From NCBI RefSeq assembly GCF_017743935.1, contig NZ_JAGHRE010000007.1, positions 62,001-126,000 on the forward strand: 64,000 nt of DNA, in the 5' to 3' direction. Position 1 is the stretch's first letter; the number at the start of each line of letters is the position of its first letter. Below are positions 43,854 to 50,686 of this stretch, in pieces. Source of the DNA: Tropicibacter sp. R16_0 (GTDB taxonomy: Bacteria; Pseudomonadota; Alphaproteobacteria; Rhodobacterales; Rhodobacteraceae). The position numbers were made by a program, and so were the translations under genes. A model generated the notes under the pieces. That model saw nothing but the letters and a program-made list of their open reading frames with translations. It made no database searches and was not told the DNA's origin.

Positions 43854-43916
43854 TCCGATTTACCGGATAGTCAATGTCCGGAATAAAGGACGTGCCATTT
43901 TATCCGACATATCGGA
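43854..43916. promoter_or_regulatory. Tripartite immunity operator (OR-like)
   Basis: Three 14-bp inverted repeats lie between the divergent repressor genes: TCCGATTTACCGGA (43854-43867), TCCGGAATAAAGGA (43877-43890, imperfect) and TCCGACATATCGGA (43903-43916). Spacing is 23 and 26 bp, close to two helical turns or a little more. A near-identical site (TCCGATAAACCGGA) controls the rightward early operon at 45990. These sites define the phage's immunity group. Confidence 0.8.
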
Positions 43917-43926
43917 TATTGTGATC

Positions 43927-44244
43927 ATGGACACACTGAGCGAAATTTCCGGGCTTCGGGCTCGATTGGTTGAGCAACTCGACCACAAGGGTATCACCAT
44001 GCGGGCGGCCTCTGTGAATGCCAACCTGGGACCAGGTTATGTACATTCGGTTGTTAAGGATGGTCAGGAACCGACCGTGGCCAAATTGGCGGCAATATGC
44101 GCTGCCAACGATATCAGTTTTTCGTACGTCGTCCTTGGCGTGGAGGTTTCCCCCCAGACGAAGCGTCTTCTTGAGATGATTGGCCGAGATGAGAAAGCCC
44201 GAGACGGGATTCTTGCTCTTTTGGGTGATCGCGATCCCGAGTAA
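43927..44244 (+). CDS. CI-like repressor, short form
   Basis: The 105-residue product is an Xre-type HTH protein (LVEQLDHKGITMRAASVNAN, LGPGYVHSVVKDGQEPTVAKL), with a short C-terminal tail. The start at 43927 lies 10 bases after the last operator; the frame is open upstream but would read through all operators. It has no S24 peptidase domain, so it cannot undergo RecA-stimulated self-cleavage. Induction must then work by another route, for example an antirepressor. Confidence 0.75.
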   Translation: MDTLSEISGLRARLVEQLDHKGITMRAASVNANLGPGYVHSVVKDGQEPTVAKLAAICAANDISFSYVVLGVEVSPQTKRLLEMIGRDEKARDGILALLGDRDPE

Positions 44245-44398
44245 AGCGCTCATAGATTTCGGATTTCTCACTCTCTGACATTTGCAACATGATACTAATA
44301 AAACATGAAATCTTCATTCAAACACGATCCCAACATCAGGAAGATACTCAACCTTAAGTTATCAAAGCCTTGATTTTCCCAGTCAAGACCATCATGTT

Positions 44399-44420
44399 CC
44401 TTTCCTAAATTTAGGAAAGG
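44399..44420. promoter_or_regulatory. Perfect 22-bp palindrome upstream of second regulator
   Basis: CCTTTCCTAAA followed by its exact reverse complement. It lies eight bases before the start codon of the 245-residue HTH gene, overlapping where its ribosome-binding site (AGGAAAGG) must be. It is probably an autoregulatory operator; it could also fold in the mRNA and hide the ribosome-binding site. Confidence 0.65.
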
Positions 44421-44428
44421 CATTTGAC

Positions 44429-45166
44429 ATGCGAGGCTTTCGTGATCGCTTACGATCCGCCATCTCCAACTCCGAATTTTATGCGGACAATGTGTTCAAA
44501 CTCAGCAAGGACGCGGGGCTCGGCGAAAAGACGGTTTACAACATTCTGCGCGACGATGCCTTGGACATCTCCAAGACAGGACCAGGCATATTCGGATTGG
44601 CCCGGGTTTCGCGACTACTGAACGTCAGCCTTGACTACCTAGCCGGGAACTCCGCACCTGCCATTCGAGAAGCAGAGCCAGGCGAGATGTCCAATCTCTC
44701 TGATCATGTCCGTAACAACATGTCCGCTCAGTCACTCGAAGCTCGCAAAGGACCATCATCCGACATACTCTTGCGAACCTATGTCAAATCAGGCGGGCGG
44801 ATCGAGGCGTTCACCCAATGGATGGAATGCTGCGACCAATACGAAGTCCCTGGAATTGACAGTGAGGGAATAAAGGTCATCAGGGTCGGCCAGAAAAGCC
44901 TTTCAGCGTTAACCATGGGTGAAAGCTCGACCTCCCTTCTGCAAGCAGCTCTCGATGATGTCCCCGCCCCTGACCTACAAGAAAGCTGGTTAAAGGCATA
45001 CCGAACAGCAGGTGAAGACGGCACCTTAACAACACTCGAAACACTGGATGTTCAGATGCCCAATCATCCCGTTCGTGTCAAAATGGACTTCATTCGCACC
45101 CTGCTTCGCGTAGCGGACAAGGATAACAAGGCCAGCATTCTAAACTTTAGCTTTCTCGTTGTCTGA
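44429..45166 (+). CDS. HTH-type regulator with C-terminal effector-like domain
   Basis: The 245-residue product has an N-terminal helix-turn-helix (DNVFKLSKDAGLGEKTVYNI, LGEKTVYNILRDD, residues 18-45, followed by LLNVSLDYLAG). Its C-terminal half (DSEGIKVIRVGQKSLSALTM to the end) resembles a PAS-like or ligand-binding fold. No peptidase motif is seen. It is a second repressor-type gene beside the CI/Cro pair and probably binds the palindrome just upstream. Its 3' end overlaps the convergent gene by 27 bases, so the two transcripts would form antisense pairs. Confidence 0.72.
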   Translation: MRGFRDRLRSAISNSEFYADNVFKLSKDAGLGEKTVYNILRDDALDISKTGPGIFGLARVSRLLNVSLDYLAGNSAPAIREAEPGEMSNLSDHVRNNMSAQSLEARKGPSSDILLRTYVKSGGRIEAFTQWMECCDQYEVPGIDSEGIKVIRVGQKSLSALTMGESSTSLLQAALDDVPAPDLQESWLKAYRTAGEDGTLTTLETLDVQMPNHPVRVKMDFIRTLLRVADKDNKASILNFSFLVV

Positions 45167-45862
45167 CGAACAACCTTTCAACTCGACAACCTCTTGTGTC
45201 GTCTCATTCAAGAACACCGGCAGATCCTCGCGGGACACCCCCACCAGCCACTCAGAGCGATCACGCGGCGCAGGCGGTGTTCCAACCCAATCAAAGGGAG
45301 GGCCAAAATTGCGGTTAAATCCATAGAGCGCGGACGCACCACGCATGATATCTCTTTTTCTAACAAAGCAGTAAATCCAATCGGGATTCCATTTCAGCAC
45401 AGCCGCCAATTGTCCAATTGCAATGAATGCGCGTAATTTATTCCTAGACCCACGTTCCGTTTCGCAGACAAACAGATCCCCGAAGTATACCAAACGCCCC
45501 TTGAGGTTTCTTGTTATCTCTGGCCGAACGTTGCCAATGATTTGCTTTGTAAAACCGTGCCCATAGGCTCTTGAAAAGGTTCTAGACCAGTAGCTCTCTA
45601 TCGGCTCCCCACCGATATCCTCCAATCGTGCGCACCCTAGGTACACTGGCTGACCGGCCCGCTTTGCGACCAACCAAATCGAATTTGACCAAGTGAAATC
45701 GTTGAACTCCGGCGAACTGAGCGGTGTCAGGTATGGCTTCTGTGCCGCCTTCACCAGGTTGGGGATTTCGCTGACATCCGAGATCTCTTCGATCTCTAAT
45801 CCGTAGCCCCCCAAATACTCACATAACTTACCTAAGCAAAGCCCAGACTGAACAACTTGCAT
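45140..45862 (-). CDS. Unknown protein with GNAT/acyltransferase-like features
   Basis: The 240-residue protein shows a beta-alpha pattern that recalls GNAT-fold acyltransferases: NSIWLVAKRAGQPVYLGCAR, then GRLVYFGDLFVCETERGSRN, LRAFIAIGQLAAVLKWNPDW and MRGASALYGFNRN. Family assignment is uncertain. It lies in the immunity region, convergent with and overlapping the HTH regulator, and divergent from the early operon. Autoinducer synthases share the GNAT fold, but no AHL-synthase signature is complete here. Confidence 0.45.
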   Translation of the reverse strand: MQVVQSGLCLGKLCEYLGGYGLEIEEISDVSEIPNLVKAAQKPYLTPLSSPEFNDFTWSNSIWLVAKRAGQPVYLGCARLEDIGGEPIESYWSRTFSRAYGHGFTKQIIGNVRPEITRNLKGRLVYFGDLFVCETERGSRNKLRAFIAIGQLAAVLKWNPDWIYCFVRKRDIMRGASALYGFNRNFGPPFDWVGTPPAPRDRSEWLVGVSREDLPVFLNETTQEVVELKGCSSDNEKAKV

Positions 45863-45982
45863 ACCGATTGATCCTGATTCCCGTTACGAATTTCGCGTTA
45901 AGATTTCACTAACCTAGGGAAATTCAATCAAGACGTCCCTCTCGCCTTCATAGTTGCAACAGATATACCGGATACATTTCCC

Positions 45983-46011
45983 TTGACTATCCGATAAACC
46001 GGACATTAGGT
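45983..46011 (+). promoter_or_regulatory. Early rightward promoter covered by an immunity operator
   Basis: TTGACT (45983-45988) and, 17 bases on, TTAGGT (46006-46011) form a plausible promoter ahead of the gene starting at 46039. The operator TCCGATAAACCGGA (45990-46003) fills the spacer and differs from the first operator at 43854 in only two central bases. A further half-site CCGGA lies at 45968-45972. The CI-like repressor should silence the early operon here. Confidence 0.7.
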
Positions 46012-46038
46012 TCTCCCAAATGCCAAGGAGAATGACCA

Positions 46039-46323
46039 ATGCCATATGAGGCACACAAAAGCTCGCCGGCCAAAACTATCGCCACCCCCCAAAAGGGATT
46101 CCACCCAGCGGTCAACGTCGGGGCTTGGCTGCAAGCCAAGGCGGATCAAGGGCACCCCATCGACAAAGAGCGCCTGGAACGGATCAGCACCCCGCACCAC
46201 CTTATCGAAACACCCACGCACACCCGGCTGAACCGGATCGCCGCCATTGTGAGAAAGATGAAGCGTGAACGCGGCCTGACCGGCCCGCGCCCGCTGATCC
46301 TGACCGATCAGGTGCCGTCATGA
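46039..46323 (+). CDS. Early operon protein 1, function unknown
   Basis: The 94-residue basic protein includes GFHPAVNVGAWLQAKADQGH and RLNRIAAIVRKMKRERGL. No family recognised. It is the first gene after the repressor-controlled promoter, with a CAAGGAG site before the ATG, and overlaps the next gene by four bases. First genes after such promoters are often host-takeover or regulatory factors. Confidence 0.6.
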   Translation: MPYEAHKSSPAKTIATPQKGFHPAVNVGAWLQAKADQGHPIDKERLERISTPHHLIETPTHTRLNRIAAIVRKMKRERGLTGPRPLILTDQVPS

Positions 46324-46574
46324 GCAATCTCATCCCAAATCGCGAAACCGAAACCCGCATCCTGGCGTTGCTGCAATGCACACAGGCCATGATCAACGAA
46401 ACCGATCGCCTAGCCGCTATCATTGCAGATTTGACCCAAGTCGACCCGAGTTCGGAAACCATCACTGAGGCCGTCTGGAACTCACAATCCCCAGCCACCG
46501 CGGTCATGTTTCTGAAAGGCGAATTGCCTACGGCAGGCGGCACAGGTGACCGGTTGAACGGAGTAAAGGCATGA
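46320..46574 (+). CDS. Early operon protein 2, function unknown
   Basis: The 84-residue product is acidic at first and mostly helical (RETETRILALLQCTQAMINE, TDRLAAIIADLTQVD). ATGA overlaps link it with the genes on both sides. No family recognised. Confidence 0.55.
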   Translation: MSNLIPNRETETRILALLQCTQAMINETDRLAAIIADLTQVDPSSETITEAVWNSQSPATAVMFLKGELPTAGGTGDRLNGVKA

Positions 46575-46840
46575 CCCCCGCGACGGCACGACGCCACCAG
46601 CGCGCGCTTCAGCTGGCCCGAGACATCGGAACTTGGCTGGATCGCAGTGTGCGGGGCGAAAACCTGCGCCAGCGCCTTGTCACCAGCGGCCCTGCGGACA
46701 TCGAGACAACGGACCAGGGCGCGGTGGTGCGTTGCTATGGCCTGCAAACACCACCTTGCCGGAACACACAGGCCGCCATCGTGACCTGGTCCCGCATGGC
46801 TGAACAGCTATTCGATAACTCCCTGAGCAAGCGCAGCTGA
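46571..46840 (+). CDS. Early operon protein 3, function unknown
   Basis: The 89-residue protein is basic at the start (TPATARRHQRALQLARDIGT) and has an Asp/Thr-rich middle. No family recognised. It is followed at once by a strong terminator, so genes further right need read-through or their own promoter. Confidence 0.55.
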   Translation: MTPATARRHQRALQLARDIGTWLDRSVRGENLRQRLVTSGPADIETTDQGAVVRCYGLQTPPCRNTQAAIVTWSRMAEQLFDNSLSKRS

Positions 46841-46857
46841 AACCTGCGCTCTCAACT

Positions 46858-46901
46858 GGCCGGGGGCATTTCCTCCGAGTTCAAACCCCCGGCCCTTTTT
46901 T
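46858..46901 (+). terminator. Rho-independent terminator within the early region
   Basis: GGCCGGGGG (46858-46866) pairs with CCCCCGGCC (46886-46894); after one C a six-T run follows. This perfect 9-bp stem should give strong termination, so expression of downstream early genes may rely on antitermination. Confidence 0.8.
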
Positions 46902-46916
46902 CATTCGAGGTTGCCC

Positions 46917-47192
46917 ATGCACGACAAGCATCACATCGACTTCAACGCCGTGGACACAGCCGTCCAGCTGCTGCGCAAAATCAGCCCGGATGCGCGCCTG
47001 TTGGGGCTCAAGAACCTGTGCATCAACAACGGCGGCATCTGGACCGTGCCCGAAATGCTGACCGACAAGCGCCCCTGCCTTTTCGAGGCGTGGGTGTACG
47101 GGATCCCTGCAATCGGCACCTGCCCCGAGGATCTGCCCCGCAACTGGATGACCGCCGCCGACAACGCGCTGAACGCACACGCCAGCGCCTGA
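46917..47192 (+). CDS. Early operon protein 4, function unknown
   Basis: The 91-residue product includes HHIDFNAVDTAVQLLRKISP, a Cys in KNLCINNGG and CPEDLPRNWMTAADNALN. I chose the ATG at 46917 over the TTG at 46911. No family recognised. Confidence 0.55.
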   Translation: MHDKHHIDFNAVDTAVQLLRKISPDARLLGLKNLCINNGGIWTVPEMLTDKRPCLFEAWVYGIPAIGTCPEDLPRNWMTAADNALNAHASA

Positions 47193-47280
47193 CCGCTTAC
47201 CGCCCGGGGCGCGCGACACCAAGCCCACCACTCACGACCAAGCACTGTCGCGCGCCCACTTAGCCAGAGGAACAGACCAC

Positions 47281-47388
47281 ATGAATGATCGCCCACCGCC
47301 CGGATCCGGCTTTGCCTACGCCCTCTTTGTCTCTGTCACCTTGTGGATCATCGCCTTCGGCGCAGCCGCCGCCTGGCGGGTCTGGTGA
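47281..47388 (+). CDS. 35-residue single-pass membrane microprotein
   Basis: A short reading frame with an AGAGGAAC ribosome-binding site and ATG start encodes a polar start (MNDRPPPGSG) and one strong membrane helix (FAYALFVSVTLWIIAFGAAA) followed by AWRVW. It fills the space between two early genes on the same strand. Codon choice is high-GC like its neighbours. Phage early regions often encode such small membrane effectors; its role is unknown. Confidence 0.5.
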   Translation: MNDRPPPGSGFAYALFVSVTLWIIAFGAAAAWRVW

Positions 47389-47460
47389 GCCCCACACCTG
47401 ATGCCTCTCCCTGCCCCGACACGGGCCAGCGACGGACACCAGGCCCAGGAGAAAACCAAC

Positions 47461-47976
47461 ATGCCAATCGTCACCCAAGAATGGACCCACAGCCTGACAT
47501 GCATGCAGCAAACCGTTTTGCTGACCGCCGTTCGCGGTCCTGATGGAGTCGCCAAATATCATCCCTGCAAGTTTCTCGTTCGATGGTATCGGCGTTGCGT
47601 CTTGCTGGGTGCACTAGACCACAACGTCTTCGAAAACCCCTATGACCCGCGCGGTGGATCGTTCACCGGCCCCAGCTATGAATGGCCCCCGGGGCTAGAT
47701 CACGACTGGACCCAAAAGATGAATTCGGTGGTCGAAAACTACCTCCAAAGCCTGGACGAACTTCCCCACCACTTTCAGCTTCATTTGATGCATGCCGCCG
47801 AAATCATCGGCTACAAACACCCCGATGACCAGATCCGCGATTGGTGGCATTGGCTCTATCTGGAACTAGTCAAGGACATGCACCTTGCACCGGAAACAGA
47901 GCAACAACTGGACTACCGCTTGGGCGACAGCGAGGCGCAGTGGCGCGCGACAAGCTCAGAGGCGACTCAAGCGTGA
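47461..47976 (+). CDS. Early operon protein 5, function unknown
   Basis: The 171-residue protein is rich in Trp, His and Asp (RWYRRCVLLGALDHNVFENP; QIRDWWHWLYLELVKDMHLA). An AGGAG site precedes the ATG. It is mostly helical, and I see no known motif. Its stop overlaps the GTG start of the next gene. Confidence 0.6.
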   Translation: MPIVTQEWTHSLTCMQQTVLLTAVRGPDGVAKYHPCKFLVRWYRRCVLLGALDHNVFENPYDPRGGSFTGPSYEWPPGLDHDWTQKMNSVVENYLQSLDELPHHFQLHLMHAAEIIGYKHPDDQIRDWWHWLYLELVKDMHLAPETEQQLDYRLGDSEAQWRATSSEATQA

Positions 47977-48842
47977 CCGATCATTCTGCCCTGTTTCCGG
48001 CGTACGAAATGAACGCCTTCAAGAGGCCAGAATGGTTCTACCGCTACGGCCTGTCTCGCTACAAACCGCTGGTTACAATGCTTAGGGCCAGTTGGGAACA
48101 TTGGGCAGAGACGGATGCGGATGGACTGTCGCACCTTTCACCGTTCGTCATGATGTTCAATGCCCCACCGACTTCAATCAAGAAACAGGCGGGGGGACAC
48201 ATTTGGCGAGAGATACGAACGGCTAGCGTAAAAACAAATGTAAACCGAGCAACGCTAAAACTTGTCGGCGGTTGGTCTCTTGAGGAGGCTATGGAATGGC
48301 CGGTTCATGAGCGTCGTCATGCGTTGAAACTACTCCAACACTCGACCAAGTCACCTCTTTTGATTGCCTGCCGTCACACGCGAAAGGGTGAGAGAGTCTA
48401 TGACAATCTGCTGATTGCAAGAGACTTTCAACGCCTCGGCGGGGTGATCGACCCGAAATGGGGTAGAAAACGGCTAAATCGAGAACACGATGCTCTTGCT
48501 GTGCGGAAAGCCATGGAAACATCCTGCCCAATACCATGGGCAAAGGCTTGGTACAACGACATAGACGGCTTCACATTCTCTCTGCTCAAATCGGAAATTG
48601 AATTGGCGATTGAAGGCGCCTCGCAACGCCACTGTTGCCGTTCCTATGCTAATGCCTGCCGTGAAGGACGAGAGACTGTTTTTAGCATCATGGGGCCCGA
48701 GCGCGCGACCATGAGTTGGAACAGCCGCTATCAGGATCTGCAGGTAAAAGCTTTTGCCAATCGCGCGGTACAGCCAGCTACACGTGACGCAGCAATGAAG
48801 TGCATCAACAAATACCTGATCAATCAAATCGGGGGCCAATGA
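47973..48842 (+). CDS. PcfJ-like protein
   Basis: The 289-residue product starts at a GTG that overlaps the previous stop (GTGA). The C-terminal stretch EGASQRHCCRSYANACREGR followed by ETVFSIMGPERATMSWN matches the conserved end of PcfJ-like proteins found on plasmids and phages, whose biochemical role is unknown. The middle holds basic helices. AT-richer than neighbours, suggesting separate acquisition. The next gene overlaps its stop (ATGATG). Confidence 0.6.
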   Translation: MTDHSALFPAYEMNAFKRPEWFYRYGLSRYKPLVTMLRASWEHWAETDADGLSHLSPFVMMFNAPPTSIKKQAGGHIWREIRTASVKTNVNRATLKLVGGWSLEEAMEWPVHERRHALKLLQHSTKSPLLIACRHTRKGERVYDNLLIARDFQRLGGVIDPKWGRKRLNREHDALAVRKAMETSCPIPWAKAWYNDIDGFTFSLLKSEIELAIEGASQRHCCRSYANACREGRETVFSIMGPERATMSWNSRYQDLQVKAFANRAVQPATRDAAMKCINKYLINQIGGQ

Positions 48843-49528
48843 TGACCCGCCCCCTTCGCGCCCTTGTCGCCTGCGAGACTTCTGGCATCGCCCGCCGCGC
48901 CTTTGAGGCTCACGGGTTTGACACGACATCCTGTGACCTGGCGCCCGCCGAGGACGGATCGAACCGCCACATCGTCTGCGATGTCCGCGACGGTATCCTG
49001 CACGAAGGCTGGGATTTGCTTGCGGTGATGCACCCGCCCTGCACCCGTCTTTGCAGATCCGGGCGGCAGTGGATGAGCGGCCCCGGCAAGTGGACGCCGC
49101 CCAAGCGCCTCCCCAAAGGCAAGACGGTCGAGATCCTGCGGGCCGAGTTCGAATTGGGCGTCGACATTTTCACTACCTGCTGGAACGCTCCGATCGAGCG
49201 TGTCGCCATCGAAAACCCGGTGATGAACGACCTCGCCAAGGACCGCATGCCGGCGGATCTTCCCAAGCCCCAATTGGTGCAGCCCTTCTGGTTCGGTGAA
49301 CCGGCCTACAAGGAAACCGGCTGGTATCTGCGAGGCCTGCCCGAGCTGGTGGAAACCAACCGCCTGCCAGAGCCAGCGCGCGGCTCCGACGAATGGAAAC
49401 GCTGGAACCGCGTCCATCGCATGCCCCCAGGACCAGATCGCACGCGCCTGCGCAGCCGCTCGTTCCCCGGAATGATGGACGCCGCAGCCGCGCAATGGGC
49501 CAACCACGCAATGAGGACCACCGCATGA
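48839..49528 (+). CDS. Short DNA cytosine-C5 methyltransferase-like protein
   Basis: The 230-residue protein has the motif-I-like ACETSGIARRAFEAHGFDTT, the PPC motif (HPPCTRL, Cys68) that carries the catalytic cysteine in C5 methylases, and an ENP motif (IENPVMNDL) in the place of motif VI (ENV). It lacks the usual target-recognition region and is shorter than true methylases, so it may be a minimal or altered enzyme. It could protect phage DNA from host restriction. A start at 48842 is equally possible. Confidence 0.65.
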   Translation: MMTRPLRALVACETSGIARRAFEAHGFDTTSCDLAPAEDGSNRHIVCDVRDGILHEGWDLLAVMHPPCTRLCRSGRQWMSGPGKWTPPKRLPKGKTVEILRAEFELGVDIFTTCWNAPIERVAIENPVMNDLAKDRMPADLPKPQLVQPFWFGEPAYKETGWYLRGLPELVETNRLPEPARGSDEWKRWNRVHRMPPGPDRTRLRSRSFPGMMDAAAAQWANHAMRTTA

Positions 49529-49755
49529 CCCCAGACCAAATCGCAACCAAAGCAGACGTGGAAGCCGTAATGAAAAAACTGGATCAGGTGGAGCGACTTC
49601 TAACCAAGGCCTCGATTACACCGCCTCCTCGCTGGATTACCGTTCGGGACTATGCCAGCCGCGTCGACCGCTCAATCGCAACAGTTCGTCGTTGGATCAG
49701 GAATGGAACGCTCGAAACCAACGGAAAATTGGTCAAGAACCCTGATGTCGCCTAG
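49525..49755 (+). CDS. MerR/excisionase-like HTH protein, candidate Xis
   Basis: The 76-residue product has a helical N-terminus (QIATKADVEAVMKKLDQVER) and a C-terminal winged-helix-like segment (WITVRDYASRVDRSIATVRR, WIRNGTLETNG) typical of small excisionases and MerR-type adaptors. It is the last gene of the rightward early operon. An excision role fits, although it lies far from attR because the RTX cargo is inserted between. Confidence 0.6.
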   Translation: MTPDQIATKADVEAVMKKLDQVERLLTKASITPPPRWITVRDYASRVDRSIATVRRWIRNGTLETNGKLVKNPDVA

Positions 49756-49824
49756 CTACAGGACCGCCAAACAAGAATGCCGGACTATCGCGCGCCAATG
49801 AAGCGAGCGATGAAGTCGTTTTGC

Positions 49825-50230
49825 TTAGAACAAGAAGTCGCCTGCCGTAGGATCCGCCAGGTTAACCCCAGCGAGCGTGATCGTGTTGCCATCACCATTG
49901 TTGATTACAGCATCTGAAGCGGATTGGGTCAGGTGGTTGCTGGTTAGGTCGCTGAACGGCGTGACCTGAGGGATGCTGGTCAAGTTGATTGTCTCTCCAA
50001 CTTCGCCAGTGGAGAAATCCGCAATCGTATCCTGTCCAAAGTCAGCCAGGAACAAAAAGCTGTCCGCACCTATGCCACCTTCCAGTTGGTCGTCAGCACG
50101 TCCACCTGTAAGTGTATCCTGCCCCTCGCCGCCGAACAGATGATTGCCTCAGTGTTGTAAATCGCTGCGGACCTCAGCTGTTTGACCAGATGTCATCACG
50201 TCATTTCCTGTCCCGCCGAGATATGCTTTT
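49825..50230 (-). pseudogene. 3' remnant of a second RTX gene
   Basis: The minus strand reads AYLGGTGNDVMTSGQ, then an in-frame TGA, then NHLFGGEGQDTLTGGRADDQ, LEGGIGADSFLFLADFGQDT and a C-terminal end (TIADFSTGEVGETINLTSIP to DPTAGDFLF) that looks like a type I secretion signal. Upstream sequence stops looking like RTX at about 50230. It is thus the broken end of a calcium-binding RTX protein distinct from the intact one next door. Confidence 0.72.
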
Positions 50231-50686
50231 GCTTGATCGGCTAATATGCAAGCCTTTGCACTCTGCTATCCATAGAAATCTCGCGTCATTCCTCAGAGCG
50301 ATTCGTGCTGCAGATTTTGCAGACTGAGCAACGGCTGCTTTGTTGGCTCGCAGAACAAGAAGCCGCTCACCCGCAATGTTTGCTCTAAGGATAAATTCAC
50401 TGACAAGCACCTCAACCTGCCACAAACTCCTGGGGAATCTCTTCGGTCTTGTCTTGCTTCGTTCCCGATCTGACCTTCCGTTTTCCTAAACACAACGGAG
50501 GACAACTTTATTGGGGGAAGATCTCTATTTTTGAGGAGTTTTTACGTCAAATTGTATTGAGAAAGCGTTATCTTTCTTTTCTGTGGATGGTCTCTAGAAA
50601 AACAGTTTGAAATTGAATCCTTCGATGGGAAAGCTTCTCGGAAGCACGCGCAGGATTTGGCGCGTGCTTCATTATGTGGGACAAAA
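50231..50686. other. Non-coding spacer with a perfect hairpin after the RTX gene
   Basis: No convincing gene. A perfect 11-bp stem (GAAGCACGCGC at 50641-50651, GCGCGTGCTTC at 50660-50670) lies just past the stop of the RTX gene and probably protects or ends its transcript, though no T-run follows on the minus strand. The rest (50231-50640) is lower in GC than the phage core. Confidence 0.45.
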
